Shown one piece after another: positions 42,961 through 53,974 of a stretch of 64,000 bases of DNA. The notes below the pieces were generated by a model. The model saw nothing but the letters and a program-made list of their open reading frames with translations. It did not search any database and was not told where the DNA came from. Source of the stretch: Hyphomicrobiales bacterium (GTDB taxonomy: Bacteria; Pseudomonadota; Alphaproteobacteria; Rhizobiales; Rhizobiaceae); contig RXJA01000108.1 of the NCBI GenBank assembly GCA_003963455.1, forward strand, positions 1-64,000. The letters are read 5' to 3'. The first letter of the stretch is position 1, and each line of letters begins with the position of its first letter. The translations under genes and the position numbers were made by a program.

Positions 42961-43145
42961 GCCAGCCATCATCACCCCTTTTTCTGGGGTGGCAGTTGGA
43001 GGCTGCGAGGCAGATCGTAGGGCAACCGCGGCGGCATCATGCTTCTGGGTGAACGAACACCGGCAATTGTCTCAGCCCCGCCCGCAAAGGCAAAGCCCTT
43101 CGCGTCCCGATCGCCTCACCTCAGACGCGATTCGCTCAACCGCTC

Positions 43146-43183
43146 TTGACTCTCGCCCCAACAGCACAGAACAAATAGAGAAC
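43146..43183 (+). promoter_or_regulatory. SOS promoter with LexA box of the mutasome operon
   Basis: GAAC-aaataga-GAAC (43169-43183) is an exact GAAC-N7-GAAC, the alphaproteobacterial LexA operator. A TTGACT -35 at 43146-43151 lies 17 bp upstream, so the box overlaps the -10 region. It is 38 nt before the imuA start. Confidence 0.85.
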
Positions 43184-43220
43184 ATGATGCAAGAGCCATC
43201 GCAGGAGGTCAAGGACCAAC

Positions 43221-43973
43221 GTGCGGCCGCAGCCCGCCATAGAGTCGTTGCGCGCGCAAATCGAGAAGATCGAGGGTCGAACCCCGCGCGCGAAATCGGT
43301 GCTTCCATTCGGAATCGCCGAGGTGGACTCACGACTTCCCGGCGGAGGGCTGGCACTCGGCGCTCTGCACGAGGTGGCGGGCGGCGGATTCGGCGCCGTT
43401 GACGGCGCGGCCGCAGCCCTCTTCGCCGGCGGCGTCGCAGCGCGGACGAAAGGCAAGGTCCTGTGGTGCATCACGCGCCCAGACCTTTTCGCGCCCGCAC
43501 TTGCCCAGGCAGGTTTGCCGCCCGACAGGGTGATCTACGTCGAGGCGGGTGACGACAAGTCGCTTCTCGCCTGCATGGAGGAGGGTCTTCGTCATGGCGG
43601 ACTGGGCGCCGTCGTTGGCGAGGTCGCGCGTCTCTCGATGACTGCGTCACGGCGCCTCCAACTCGCGGCTGAAGGAGCCGGTACGATCGGTATCGCGCTC
43701 CGGCGCTGGCGGCGCCAGACCGAGGCAGCCGATTTCGGGCAACCGACCGCAGCCATGACGCGCTGGAGAATTTCGGTGTTGCCCTCGTCGCCGCTTCCGG
43801 TTCCCGGTGTGGGCCGTCATCGATGGCTCGTCGAATTGATCCGCGCCCGCGCGGGCGAGAGTGCAGATTTCGAGTTGGAGGCTTGCGATGACACGGGTTG
43901 TCTCGCTCTTCCTGCCGAGCTGGTCGACCGACCGGCTGCGGCGGAAGGGCGGCGACGCGGCGCCTCCGCTTGA
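43221..43973 (+). CDS. imuA: ImuA, SulA/RecA-like mutasome protein
   Basis: The protein has 250 residues, GTG start after AAGGACC. It has a RecA-like core (VLPFGIAEVDSRLPGGGLALGALHEV, a Walker-A-like loop degenerate relative to RecA) characteristic of ImuA. With ImuB and DnaE2 it forms the SOS-induced translesion synthesis machinery of bacteria without UmuDC. It overlaps imuB by 86 bp in a different frame. The LexA box upstream indicates SOS control of the whole operon. Confidence 0.92.
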   Translation: MRPQPAIESLRAQIEKIEGRTPRAKSVLPFGIAEVDSRLPGGGLALGALHEVAGGGFGAVDGAAAALFAGGVAARTKGKVLWCITRPDLFAPALAQAGLPPDRVIYVEAGDDKSLLACMEEGLRHGGLGAVVGEVARLSMTASRRLQLAAEGAGTIGIALRRWRRQTEAADFGQPTAAMTRWRISVLPSSPLPVPGVGRHRWLVELIRARAGESADFELEACDDTGCLALPAELVDRPAAAEGRRRGASA

Positions 43974-45411
43974 GGCCCCGCTCATCCTGATCGGCCGGGA
44001 AGGAAGCCGGCGCGTGGTGGTGTCGGCGGATGCCGCCGCGCAGGCGGCTGGCCTTCGGCCTGGCATGCCGGTCGCGAAGGCGCAGGTCCTCGTACGGGAC
44101 CTGCTCATCCAGGATGCCGATCCGGTCGCAGATTTCGAGGCGCTCGAGCGCCTCGCCTTATGGGTGCTGCAACGTTTTGCCCCCATCGTCGCGGTGGATG
44201 GCGACGACGGCATCGTGATCGACACCACGGGCGCCGACCATCTCCATGGCGGTGAGGAGGCGATGCTCGATGCGCTGATCGGGCGCCTTGCCATGTCCGG
44301 CATCTCCGCGCGCGCCGCCGTCGCCGACAGCTGGGGCGCTGCGCACGCCTTCGCCCGCTATGTCGCACAGCCGGCTTTCGTCGCAGCGCCCGGACATTGT
44401 CCGGCGACTATCTCTCCCTTGCCGTTGGAAGCGCTACGTTTGCCGGCCGCCATGACCCACGATCTGCGTGTGCTCGGCTTCGAGTGGATCGGGGACCTCC
44501 TATTGCAGCCGCGTGCGCCGCTGACGCTTCGTTTCGGTCCCGAGCTCGGGCGGCGGCTCGATCAGGCGATCGGCGCGGCGGCGGAGCCGATCGATCCGGT
44601 TCGGCCGGCCGATCTCATCGAGGTCCGGCGCAGTTTTGCCGAACCGATCGGCGCCGCCGAGACCATCGCGCGTTACATCGGCAAGCTCGTCGTCGCGCTG
44701 TGCGAACGCCTTGAGGAAATCGACCTCGGTGCGCGACGGCTCGATCTTCATCTGCGGCGCGTCGACAACCAGCGCCAGGCAATCCGCGTCGGCATGGCTG
44801 TGCCCGTTCGCGACGCGAAGCGCCTCACCCGCCTCTTGTGCGACAGGATCGAGACGATCGATCCCGGCTTCGGCATTGAACTCCTGACCCTCGTCGCAAG
44901 CATCGCCGAACCATTGGTCCGCAAGCAGACCGTCAGCGCGCTCATCGAAGAGGCCATCCCCGATGTGTCCGACCTGATCGACACGCTGGCCAACCGCGTC
45001 GGTGAACGCGCCGTCTACCGCGCGGCGCCGCTATCGAGCGACGTGCCCGAGCGGGCCGTCGCTCGAATTCCTGCGATGGCGCCTGATACCGGCGCCACCT
45101 GGCCGGGCCATTGGCCGCGACCGGCCCGCCTTCTGCCGCGCCCCGAGCCGATTGAGACCGTCGCGCTCTTGCCCGACCATCCGCCGGTCACTTTTACCTG
45201 GCGCGGTATCCGCCGCCGTGTGCGACGGGCCGACGGGCCCGAGCGCGTGTTCGGCGAATGGTGGAAGCGTGATGCCGAACTCGTCGCGGTGCGCGACTAT
45301 TTCCGGCTCGAGGACGAGGCCGGCGAGCGATATTGGGTGTATCGCGCCGGCGACGGCGAAGACGCTGCGACCGGATCGCATCGCTGGTTCATGCACGGGG
45401 TGTTCGGATGA
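43888..45411 (+). CDS. imuB: ImuB, catalytically inactive Y-family polymerase homologue
   Basis: The protein has 507 residues from ATG 43888 (TTGGAGGC). The Y-family fold is recognisable, but the first catalytic acidic motif is replaced by [11 protein letters not shown] and the second by [12 protein letters not shown]. Loss of these Asp/Glu residues is normal for ImuB, which serves as beta-clamp-binding hub. The C-terminal DUF6504-like tail ([20 protein letters not shown]) is present. The stop overlaps dnaE2 by ATGA, so translation is coupled. Confidence 0.93.
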   Translation: MTRVVSLFLPSWSTDRLRRKGGDAAPPLEAPLILIGREGSRRVVVSADAAAQAAGLRPGMPVAKAQVLVRDLLIQDADPVADFEALERLALWVLQRFAPIVAVDGDDGIVIDTTGADHLHGGEEAMLDALIGRLAMSGISARAAVADSWGAAHAFARYVAQPAFVAAPGHCPATISPLPLEALRLPAAMTHDLRVLGFEWIGDLLLQPRAPLTLRFGPELGRRLDQAIGAAAEPIDPVRPADLIEVRRSFAEPIGAAETIARYIGKLVVALCERLEEIDLGARRLDLHLRRVDNQRQAIRVGMAVPVRDAKRLTRLLCDRIETIDPGFGIELLTLVASIAEPLVRKQTVSALIEEAIPDVSDLIDTLANRVGERAVYRAAPLSSDVPERAVARIPAMAPDTGATWPGHWPRPARLLPRPEPIETVALLPDHPPVTFTWRGIRRRVRRADGPERVFGEWWKRDAELVAVRDYFRLEDEAGERYWVYRAGDGEDAATGSHRWFMHGVFG

Positions 45412-48400
45412 GCACCCATCGCTATGTCGAGTTGCAAACGACATCGCACTTCAGCTTCCTGCGCGGAGCCTCCTCGGCCGACGAGCTCTTCGCCCAGGCG
45501 GCGGTGCAGGGCATCGAGGCGCTCGCGATCGTTGACCGCAACAGCCTCGCCGGCATCGTGCGCGCGCACGAAGCTTCGAAGACAACTGGCGTGCGCCTGA
45601 TCGTCGGCTGCCGCCTGGATCTCTCCGACGGCATGTCGCTTTTGGTCTATCCGACCGACCGATCCGCTTATTCGCGCCTATGCCGCTTGCTCTCGCTCGG
45701 CAAGCGACGCGCCGGCAAGGGCAAGTGCAGCCTCGGATGGGCCGATGTCGTTGCTTACGGCGAGGGCCTCATCGCGGTGCTCGTGCCGGACACGGCCGAG
45801 GATGATTGCCGATTGCACCTGCGCCAGCTGCACGACGCATTCGCCGATCGCGCCTATATGGCGCTCACGCTCCGGCGCCGGCCGAACGATCAACTGCGGC
45901 TTCACGCACTCTCGAACGCCGCTGCGGCCGCGAAGGTCCGAACCGTCGTGACCAATGACGTCCTCTTCCACGCGCCCGATCGCCGGATCCTGCAGGACGT
46001 CGTCACATGCATCCGGCACAACGTCACGATCGACGCGCTCGGCGATCGGCGCGAGCGTCATGCCGATCGCTTTCTCAAGCCGCCCGAAGAGATGCATCGC
46101 CTCTTCACGCGTTACTCCGACGCTTTGGCGCGCACGCTTGAAATCGCCGATCGCTGCCGTTTTTCGCTCGACGAACTCGCCTATCAATATCCGGAGGAGC
46201 GCGACGATCCTTCGCTCTCGCCGCAGGAGACGCTTGAAAAGCTCACCTGGGAGGGCGCGGCGACGCGCTATCCCGAAGGGCTGCCCGACGAGGTGCGCGC
46301 TGTCCTCCAGCACGAGCTGCGCCTCATCAACAAACTCGACTACGCGCCGTATTTCCTGACGGTCAACAGCATCGTCAGGTTCGCGCGCTCACGCGACATC
46401 CTGTGCCAGGGACGCGGCTCGGCCGCGAATTCCGCCGTCTGCTACGTTCTCGGCATCACCTCGATCGATCCCGGACGCAACGACCTGTTGTTCGAGCGCT
46501 TCGTCAGCGAAGAGCGCCGCGAGCCGCCCGACATCGACGTCGATTTTGAGCACGAAAGGCGAGAGATCGTCATGCAGTGGGTGTTCGAGACCTACGGCCG
46601 CGATCATGCCGCTCTGTGCTCGACCGTGATCCGTTATCGCACGAAAGGCGCATTGCGCGATGTCGGCAAGGCGCTCGGCCTGCCCGAAGATCTGATTTCG
46701 TCGCTCTCCGGCCAGGTCTGGGGCTGGTCCGAGGAAGGCGTTGAAAATCGCCATGTCGAGGAGCTCAATCTCAATCTGGCCGATCGACGGCTGCGATTGA
46801 CGCTCGATCTCGCGCGCCAGCTCATGGGCGCGCCACGACATCTCTCACAGCACCCCGGCGGCTTTGTCTTGACCCACGATCGGCTCGACGATCTCGTGCC
46901 GATCGAACCGGCGAGCATGAAGGACCGGCAGGTCATCGAGTGGGACAAGGACGATATCGACGCGTTGCGATTTATGAAGGTCGACGTCCTCGCCTTGGGT
47001 ATGCTCACCTGCATGAAGAAGGGTCTCGATCTGCTCGCGCAGCACAAGGGCGTCGAGCTCGACCTTGCGACGATTCCTGCCGAGGATCCTCGTACCTACG
47101 CCATGATCAGGAAGGCCGATACGCTCGGGACGTTTCAGATCGAAAGCCGCGCGCAGATGTCGATGCTCCCCCGTCTCAAGCCCAGGACCTATTACGACCT
47201 CGTCGTCCAGGTGGCGATCGTTCGGCCTGGCCCGATCCAGGGCGACATGGTCCATCCCTATCTTCGCCGCCGAGAAGGACGCGAGCCCGTCCATTACCCC
47301 AAGCCCGAGCTCGAGCAGGTGCTCGGAAAAACCTTGGGCGTGCCCCTGTTTCAAGAGCAAGCGATGCGGGTGGCGATCACCTGCGCGGGCTTCACGCCCG
47401 GCGAAGCCGATATGCTGCGCAAATCGATGGCCACGTTCAAGTTCACGGGCGGGGTCTCATCGTTCAAGACCAAATTGATCGACGGCATGGTCGCCAACGG
47501 ATACGAGCGCGATTTCGCCGCGCAGACGTTTCGGCAATTGGAGGGGTTTGGCTCATATGGATTCCCGGAAAGCCATGCCGCGTCGTTCGCCCTGATCGCC
47601 TACGCCAGCGCTTGGCTTAAATGCTGGCATCCGGATGTTTTCTGCGCTGCTTTGCTCAACAGCCAGCCCATGGGTTTTTATGCGCCGGCGCAAATCGTAA
47701 GAGACGCGATCGAGCACAGCATTGAGGTGCGCCCGGTCTGCGTCACGGCCTCGCGCTGGGATTGCACGCTGGAGCCAACCCGCGACGAAAGCCGCTTTGC
47801 GGTCAGGCTCGGCCTGCGGATGGTTCGCGGTCTCGCCAATGGCCACGCCGCCCGAATCCTTGCGGCCCGCGCCGATCAACCCTTCGCCTCGGTCGACGAC
47901 CTCTGGCGCCGCTCCGACGTGCCGCAAGCCGCACTCGTTCTCCTGGCCGAGGCGGATGCGTTTCGGCCGGCCCTCGGTCTCGCCCGGCGCGAGGCGCTGT
48001 GGGCGATCAAGGCTCTCAGGGACGAACCTTTGCCGTTATTCGTGGCCGCCGCGGCGCGCGATCACGGACCGAGCGCCGAGCTCAACGAACCCGCGGTGGC
48101 GCTGCGATCGATGAAAACGGGCGGCGAAGTCGTCGAAGACTACCGGCATGTCGGCTTGTCATTGCGCAGTCACCCGGTCTCGTTTCTTCGCAGCGACCTA
48201 CATCGTCGGCGCATCGTCTCCTGCGCGGAGGCGATGGAATCGCGCGACGGCCGCCGGCTCGAAGCAGCCGGCATCGTCCTGGTCCGCCAGCGGCCTGGGT
48301 CAGCGAAGGGCGTTATGTTCATCACATTGGAGGACGAGACAGGCATTGCCAACCTCGTCGTCTGGCCGAAGGTCTTCGAAACCAATCGCCGCGCCATCAT

Positions 48401-48680
48401 GGCGGCGAGCATGATCGCCGTGCACGGCCGCATCCAGCGCGAGGGCGAGGTGGTTCATCTGGTCGCGCAGCGGATCGTCGACCTGTCGGGAGAGCTGGCC
48501 AGCGTCGGCGAGCGCGAGGCCAGCTTTCCGCTGCTTTACGGTCGCGGCGATCAGGTCCGCAAAGGCGGTTCGGCCCCCGATCCACGCGAGCAGCCGCCGA
48601 GGGCGGTGCGAACGCGCGACATCTATGTGCCAGACCTCCATATCGACACCATCAAGGTGAAAACGCGGAATTTCCACTAG
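45408..48680 (+). CDS. dnaE2: error-prone DNA polymerase DnaE2
   Basis: The protein has 1090 residues. A PHP domain ([15 protein letters not shown], about 10-270) precedes the C-family polymerase palm with catalytic acidic residues in [14 protein letters not shown] (about 375), the fingers and a tandem HhH region. An OB fold near the C-terminus ([20 protein letters not shown]) is present, and the end is intact. It performs damage-induced mutagenic synthesis with ImuA/ImuB. The length is typical of DnaE2 (1050-1100). Confidence 0.96.
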   Translation: MSTHRYVELQTTSHFSFLRGASSADELFAQAAVQGIEALAIVDRNSLAGIVRAHEASKTTGVRLIVGCRLDLSDGMSLLVYPTDRSAYSRLCRLLSLGKRRAGKGKCSLGWADVVAYGEGLIAVLVPDTAEDDCRLHLRQLHDAFADRAYMALTLRRRPNDQLRLHALSNAAAAAKVRTVVTNDVLFHAPDRRILQDVVTCIRHNVTIDALGDRRERHADRFLKPPEEMHRLFTRYSDALARTLEIADRCRFSLDELAYQYPEERDDPSLSPQETLEKLTWEGAATRYPEGLPDEVRAVLQHELRLINKLDYAPYFLTVNSIVRFARSRDILCQGRGSAANSAVCYVLGITSIDPGRNDLLFERFVSEERREPPDIDVDFEHERREIVMQWVFETYGRDHAALCSTVIRYRTKGALRDVGKALGLPEDLISSLSGQVWGWSEEGVENRHVEELNLNLADRRLRLTLDLARQLMGAPRHLSQHPGGFVLTHDRLDDLVPIEPASMKDRQVIEWDKDDIDALRFMKVDVLALGMLTCMKKGLDLLAQHKGVELDLATIPAEDPRTYAMIRKADTLGTFQIESRAQMSMLPRLKPRTYYDLVVQVAIVRPGPIQGDMVHPYLRRREGREPVHYPKPELEQVLGKTLGVPLFQEQAMRVAITCAGFTPGEADMLRKSMATFKFTGGVSSFKTKLIDGMVANGYERDFAAQTFRQLEGFGSYGFPESHAASFALIAYASAWLKCWHPDVFCAALLNSQPMGFYAPAQIVRDAIEHSIEVRPVCVTASRWDCTLEPTRDESRFAVRLGLRMVRGLANGHAARILAARADQPFASVDDLWRRSDVPQAALVLLAEADAFRPALGLARREALWAIKALRDEPLPLFVAAAARDHGPSAELNEPAVALRSMKTGGEVVEDYRHVGLSLRSHPVSFLRSDLHRRRIVSCAEAMESRDGRRLEAAGIVLVRQRPGSAKGVMFITLEDETGIANLVVWPKVFETNRRAIMAASMIAVHGRIQREGEVVHLVAQRIVDLSGELASVGEREASFPLLYGRGDQVRKGGSAPDPREQPPRAVRTRDIYVPDLHIDTIKVKTRNFH

Positions 48681-48807
48681 CGGCGGCCGCGAAACTAAAT
48701 CCGTTTCACAGTTGAAAGCATTCGAAGGCCGATCAACAATACCGCTGCAATTACCATAAGGATCGGAAATCAACTCGACGGACCGATCAAGCCCCAGGGA
48801 GATGCAA

Positions 48808-48993
48808 ATGGCCGACGACAAATCGAAACGAGGCAATGCCGACCGTCGGCGCGTCGCCGGCGGCGAAGGCTACGAAGTCAGTTATTTCGCTAAAAAGCAC
48901 GGCATCACGAAGGACCAAGCCGAGGGCCTGATCAAGCGGATCGGCAATGATCGCAACAAACTCAACGCAGCCGCCGAAAAGCTGAAGAAATAA
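48808..48993 (+). CDS. DUF3606 small protein
   Basis: The protein has 61 residues. ATG 48808 is favoured over 48802 because AGGGAG is at a better distance. RRVAGGEGYEVSYFAKKHG followed by ITKDQAEGLIKRIGNDRNKL is the DUF3606 signature, a small basic protein of unknown function common in rhizobia. It lies between dnaE2 and ligD in the same direction. Confidence 0.85.
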   Translation: MADDKSKRGNADRRRVAGGEGYEVSYFAKKHGITKDQAEGLIKRIGNDRNKLNAAAEKLKK

Positions 48994-49057
48994 ACGCAGC
49001 GCGGCTAAGGCTGTTCATCCAGGACAGTTGCGCGATCAAAGGACAGGTCGTTCGATC

Positions 49058-50290
49058 ATGGCGACGGCGCCCAAAACAAAAGCAAGATCGACCGCACGCG
49101 AGACGAAGTCTTCGTCGGCGCGAACATCCGCGGTGGCGCCGGCATTCCGTCCCGTTCAGCTCGCTACGCTGGTCGACGCGGTTCCGGCCGGCGACCGCTG
49201 GATTCACGAGATGAAATATGACGGCTATCGCACGCTCGTCGCCGTCGGTGGGGGCGAGGCGCGTGCCTATACCCGTTCGGGCCTCGACTGGTCCGGCCGC
49301 TTTCCCTCGATTCTCGCCGATGCGCGTCAACTCAAGGTCCAATCCGCCCTGATCGACGGCGAGGCGGTCGTGCTCGATCCCGAGGGGCGCTCGAACTTCC
49401 AGAAGCTGCAGGGCGCGCTGAAGGGCGCTCCGGCGAGCATCGACTATTTCGCGTTCGATCTGCTCGAACTCAATGGGGATGATCTGACCAGCCTTCCCCT
49501 TCTCGAGCGAAAAACCAAGCTCAAGGGAATTCTTCCCGCGAAGGGCACCCACATTCGCTACTCGGATCATATCCAGGGAAACGGCGAGAAGCTGCTCAAG
49601 AGCTTTTGTGCGGCCGGGCTCGAGGGTGTCGTCTCTAAGCTCGCCAACTCGCGATATGTCGGCGCACGCGCCGGCAACTGGGTGAAAACCAAATGCATCA
49701 AGCGGCAAGAATTCGTAATCGCCGGCTGGACGCCGTCCGACAAGAGCCGCGCCTTCCGGTCGCTCATTCTCGCCGTCCATGACGGCGGCACGCTGCGCTA
49801 CGCCGGAAAGGTCGGCACCGGCTTCGATGCGGCCGAACTCGCGCGCCTGATGAAGATCATGGCGCCACTCGAACAGAAGGCAGCGACGGTCGAGGCACCA
49901 CGCGCCGAGGTCCGCGGCGCGCATTGGCTGCGGCCGAGGCTCGTGGCCGAGATCGCCTATACCGAGATGACCAACGAGGGAACGCTTCGTCACCCCAGCT
50001 ATCTCGGGCTGCGCGAGGACAAGAAGCCCGAGGCCGTCGTGCTCGAGACTGAGCATCACGCCGCTGAACGGCCGGCGCCGGCGACAAGCACGGTCGTCAT
50101 CACAAGCCGCGACCGCGTCATTTATCCGGAAGCCAATATCACCAAAGGCCAGCTCGCCGACCACTATGCGGCGGTCGCCGAGATCATGCTGCCCTGGATC
50201 GGCAGCCGGCCGATCAGCCTTGTCGGGGTCGTTTGCGGGAGGGGGCGGAATCCTACGCTAAGGTTTTTGGCCAACGATATTCTCCGGTGA
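49058..50290 (+). pseudogene. ligD: LigD-type ATP-dependent DNA ligase/primase truncated by Tn3-family insertion
   Basis: The adenylating lysine is in HEMKYDGYR (Lys53), with ligase motifs FAFDLLELNGDDL, LEGVVSK and WVKTKC, then an OB fold (to about 310). The polymerase domain starts (VVITSRDRVIYPEANITKG) but stops at about residue 389, where the transposon end begins at 50225; the last 21 codons are transposon sequence. The ligase core may still fold; the polymerase is lost. No Ku gene is seen in the window. LigD normally repairs double-strand breaks by NHEJ. Confidence 0.88.
50225..50262 (-). repeat. Tn3-family terminal inverted repeat (tnpA side)
   Basis: A 38-bp end beginning GGGGTCGTTTGCGGGAGG, typical of Tn3-family 38-bp repeats with 5'-GGGG. 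It lies exactly at the point where ligD similarity ends and overlaps the tnpA stop by 10 bp. I did not find the opposite end within the window. Confidence 0.88.
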
Positions 50291-53144
50291 GATTGATATG
50301 TTCCCATCCGAGCGGCGAGACATGAGCCAGCAGATCAGGCGATAGCAGTTTTCCCTCGCATTTCTGGTTGGCAACGACTTGGCCGAGCTTCATGGTGTTC
50401 CAGAAGATAATGATCGCGGCGAGCAGGTTCATGCCGGCGATCCGGTAGTGCTGGCCTTCGGCGGAACGGTCGCGGATTTCGCCGCGCCGGTGGAAGCTGA
50501 TGGCCCGCTTCAGCGCGTGATGTGCCTCGCCCTTGTTGAGCCCGATCTGGGCGCGGCGTTGCAGTTCGGCATCCAGAATCCAGTCGATCATGAACAGGGT
50601 CCGCTCGACGCGACCGACCTCGCGCAAAGCTGTGGCCAGTTCGTTCTGCCGCGGATAGGAGGCGAGCTTGCGCAGAATCTGGCTGGGCGCGATGCTCCCG
50701 GCCGCGATGGTGGCGGCGATGCGCAGGATATCGGGCCAGTTGCGCTCGATCATGGCCTGATTGATTTTTCCGCCGATCATGGCCCGCAAGTGGGCTGGGG
50801 CGGCCGACGGATCGAACGCATAGAGCCGTTTGGATGGCAGGTCGCGGATGCGCGGAGCGAACCGGTAGCCGAGAATAGCGCACGCAGCAAAGACGTGATC
50901 GGTGAAGCCGCCCGTGTCGGCGAACTGCTCGCGGATATGGCGGCCGGCATCGTTCATGAGCAGGCCGTCGAGAATGTAAGGGGCTTCGCTCGCCGTTGCA
51001 GGAATCACCTGGGTCGCGAACGGCCCGTATTGGTCCGAGACGTGGCTATAGGCTTTCAGGCCCGGGGTAGTGCCGTATTTCGCGTTGACCAGGTTCATGG
51101 CCTCACCTTGCTCTGTGGCGGTGAAGAACTGGCCGTCACTCGAAGCCGAGGTGCCCATGCCCCATATCTGGGCCATGGGTAATGCCGCCTGCGCCTCGAC
51201 GACCATCGCCAGCGCCCGGTCGTAAGCTTCGCCCTCGACATGCCACCGTCCAATGCGGATCAACTCCCAGAAGGTATGGGTGTTCGTCGCGTCGGCCATC
51301 TTGCGAAGACCGAGGTTGATCCCTTCCGCGAGAATGACGTTCATCAGGCCGATCCGGTCGGCGCAGGGCGCTCCCGTGCGCAGATGGGTGAAGGCCTCGC
51401 AGAAGCCGGTCGCCGCATCCACCTCCAGTAGGAGGTCGGTGATCCGCGTGGGTGGGATCTGTTTGTAGAGATCGAGAACCAGATCTTCGGCGCCGGCCGG
51501 CGCGGCAGCTTCGAGCTTGTCGATATGCAGAACACCGTTTTCGATCGATCCGCCGGGAATCGTGCCCGCGCGTGCCGCACGGCTCAGCTCGCGTAGCCGG
51601 ACAGCAAGGCGAGCTTGACGATCCGCCAGCCATTCCTCCGGCCGCAATGGCACGGCGAGGCGACCGCCTTCCGCGACAGCCTGCGCCGGAACGAGTGCAT
51701 GTTTCAGATCGCCATAGCGCCGTGACCTGGCCAGCCAGATATCTCCGGAGCGGAACGCGTCGCGAAGATGGAACAGAACCGCGATTTCCCAGAGGCGGGC
51801 GTCACCAGCCGCCTGAGCCCGAAGATGGCGATGCCATTTCGAGCTCGGACGCAGGAAGCCGGTCAGCGCGGCATCGTTCAAACCGGTGCGCAAAGTCATC
51901 ACCGCTTCGAGAAGCGGGAGCGCGACAGGCGCAGCCCGCAGATCGAGCAGGCGCAACATGCGCGGAGCATAACGGCGGAAACGGTGATAACCGTCGAGCA
52001 CATGATTGAGAGGGTCGTCCGCCATGGTAGCGGTTAGCCGGGTTGCCATTGCAACAAGGGTCTTGAAACCGTCCCACCCTGATCCGCTCGCGATGACGGC
52101 GTCCAGTGGCTGGCCATCATCCTGTGCATCGACTAGGGCGCCGCCGATTTCGGCAAAGGATTTCAAGGTGTCGCGCACTGCGCTTGCTTCGTCGGCGATC
52201 TTTGCCTGGCAAATGCGCTCTGAAGCACGGTAGAGCCTGCCGACGATCCGGTCATGGGTTTCGACAACGGCGTCGGCGAGCATCGCCTGCCATTCCGATG
52301 CGCAAACGGCCAGAATCGCCAGCCGTCTGTCCTCCGGGAGATCACGCATGCCGTCGGCGTAATATCGCTCGCCCTGCCTGCGCAGACGTGTCACCCGATG
52401 GGCAGGAACACCGGCCAGCAGATCCTCGGGAAGATCGACACGTTGCAGGTATTCAAACCGGTCGAGTAGCCGGTTGGCCGACGACGAGTTCGAGCCAGGC
52501 TCGAACTGACGCAGCCACACGAAGCGGGTGACCCGATCGTCAGCCGTCTCCTCGAGCAATGCCAGTAACTGTCCCCGGATCAGCACCGATAAGCGATCGG
52601 CGATCCTCGTCTCGATTTGCCGCTCCGCATCGACCAGAGCCGTGGCGCAAAGTCGCTCGATCGTGGATGTCGCGGGAAGAACCGTGCGGGTGCGACGGCA
52701 CTCGGCCACGAAGCGACGGGCAATGTCCTCGTTTGACACCGCCAGCTCGGCTTCCCGGAACAGCCAGTCCTTCAGCTCGTGTGCTCCACGTCCGGAGAAG
52801 GCACGGAATCCGTAGAGCGACCGCAGCTCGGCAAGATGCTCGTGCCGCGTCTCCTCACGGGAGGCATAGTCGACGAGATCGTCGGCAAGTAGGCCAAGCT
52901 GCGCTCCGATGAACTCGACCACCTCCGCCGGTATCAACTCGCCAGGAGCGAGCACCCGACCGGGATAGCGCAGGACGCACAATTGCAGGGCGAAGCCGAA
53001 CCTATTGTGAGTGCGCCGACGCTGCCTGATATGCCCGAGATCTTCATCGCTCAGTGTATAATGCTTCAGCAAATCCGCCTGCGAGGTCGGCAGGCGCAAT
53101 AACGCGTCCTTCTGCCGATCGGTTAGAGTGACACGACGCGGCAT
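50253..53144 (-). CDS. tnpA: Tn3-family transposase TnpA
   Basis: The protein has 963 residues, complete in length for the family (about 960-1000). The N-terminal DUF4158 DNA-binding domain (LTDRQKDALLRLPTSQ) and the C-terminal DDE domain (MGTSASSDGQFF, then ADTGGFTDHVFAACAILGYR and KRAISFHRRGEIRDRS) are intact. It directs replicative transposition through cointegrates. It is divergent from tnpR, with the res region between them. Confidence 0.95.
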   Translation of the reverse strand: MPRRVTLTDRQKDALLRLPTSQADLLKHYTLSDEDLGHIRQRRRTHNRFGFALQLCVLRYPGRVLAPGELIPAEVVEFIGAQLGLLADDLVDYASREETRHEHLAELRSLYGFRAFSGRGAHELKDWLFREAELAVSNEDIARRFVAECRRTRTVLPATSTIERLCATALVDAERQIETRIADRLSVLIRGQLLALLEETADDRVTRFVWLRQFEPGSNSSSANRLLDRFEYLQRVDLPEDLLAGVPAHRVTRLRRQGERYYADGMRDLPEDRRLAILAVCASEWQAMLADAVVETHDRIVGRLYRASERICQAKIADEASAVRDTLKSFAEIGGALVDAQDDGQPLDAVIASGSGWDGFKTLVAMATRLTATMADDPLNHVLDGYHRFRRYAPRMLRLLDLRAAPVALPLLEAVMTLRTGLNDAALTGFLRPSSKWHRHLRAQAAGDARLWEIAVLFHLRDAFRSGDIWLARSRRYGDLKHALVPAQAVAEGGRLAVPLRPEEWLADRQARLAVRLRELSRAARAGTIPGGSIENGVLHIDKLEAAAPAGAEDLVLDLYKQIPPTRITDLLLEVDAATGFCEAFTHLRTGAPCADRIGLMNVILAEGINLGLRKMADATNTHTFWELIRIGRWHVEGEAYDRALAMVVEAQAALPMAQIWGMGTSASSDGQFFTATEQGEAMNLVNAKYGTTPGLKAYSHVSDQYGPFATQVIPATASEAPYILDGLLMNDAGRHIREQFADTGGFTDHVFAACAILGYRFAPRIRDLPSKRLYAFDPSAAPAHLRAMIGGKINQAMIERNWPDILRIAATIAAGSIAPSQILRKLASYPRQNELATALREVGRVERTLFMIDWILDAELQRRAQIGLNKGEAHHALKRAISFHRRGEIRDRSAEGQHYRIAGMNLLAAIIIFWNTMKLGQVVANQKCEGKLLSPDLLAHVSPLGWEHINLTGEYRWPKTLA

Positions 53145-53269
53145 CCATGTTCCTTTTTCAAAATGGGGTAGCGTTCAAGACGCTTTGTTTATGAAGCTGG
53201 TTGAGATACATTTCCAGCGAACAAATCATTCGTGACCACCGCGCCGCCTCAAACCAACGTTTAAGAAAC
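53145..53269. other. tnpA-tnpR divergent region, probable res site
   Basis: 125 bp of AT-rich DNA between divergent tnpA and tnpR. It contains short dyads such as AGCGTTCAAGACGCT (near 53171). This is the expected position of the resolvase res site and of both promoters; subsites were not resolved by eye. Confidence 0.6.
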
Positions 53270-53884
53270 ATGCTGATCGGATACGCACGTGTCTCAAAAG
53301 CCGATGGCTCGCAGTCCCTCGACCTGCAGCACGACGACTTGCGCGCCGCCGGCGTCGACCAGGACAATATCTATGAGGATCGCGCTTCCGGCAGCCGCGA
53401 CGATCGGCCCGGACTGGCCGCCTGCCTGAAATCCTTGCGCGACGGCGATGTGCTGGTGGTCTGGAAGCTCGACCGCCTCGGTCGGTCGCTTGCTCACCTG
53501 ATCAACACTGTGAAGGATCTGTCGGATCGCAATATCGGTCTACGGGTGCTGACTGGGAAAGGCGCTCAGATCGACACAGCCACCGCATCCGGGCGTATGG
53601 TGTTCGGCATTTTCGCCACGCTAGCCGAATTCGAGCGGGATCTGATCCGAGAGCGCACTATAGCCGGCCTCGCCGCCGCACGGGCACGCGGCCGCAAAGG
53701 GGGCCGGAAATTCGCCCTGACCAAAGCACAGGTGCGTCTCGCCCAAGCCGCCATGGCGCAGCGCGACACTTCCGTTTCCGATCTGTGCAAGGAACTCGGG
53801 ATCGAGCGCGTCACTCTATACCGGTATGTCGGCCCGGAGGGTGAGCTCAGGGATTATGGTAAGCGTGTCCTCGGCGTTGCTTGA
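53270..53884 (+). CDS. tnpR: Tn3-family resolvase TnpR (serine recombinase)
   Basis: The protein has 204 residues from ATG 53270; the open frame upstream to 53201 lies in the res region. The catalytic Ser9 is in YARVSKADGSQ, with the VVWKLDRLGRSLAHLI and ATLAEFERDLIRERT motifs and a C-terminal HTH (DLCKELGIERVTLYRYV). It resolves the cointegrates made by TnpA at res. Confidence 0.95.
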   Translation: MLIGYARVSKADGSQSLDLQHDDLRAAGVDQDNIYEDRASGSRDDRPGLAACLKSLRDGDVLVVWKLDRLGRSLAHLINTVKDLSDRNIGLRVLTGKGAQIDTATASGRMVFGIFATLAEFERDLIRERTIAGLAAARARGRKGGRKFALTKAQVRLAQAAMAQRDTSVSDLCKELGIERVTLYRYVGPEGELRDYGKRVLGVA

Positions 53885-53974
53885 GTTTGGTATAGAAATC
53901 GCTGCTGGATAACTGCAGCACAAAGCTCATCGCCAGCCCAACAGCGACGTGTCTTCGTCGCGCGTGTCATACAG

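Noticed and set aside
53885..53974. second Tn3 terminal repeat right after tnpR
   Set aside because: No sequence resembling the complement of GGGGTCGTTTGC is found there.
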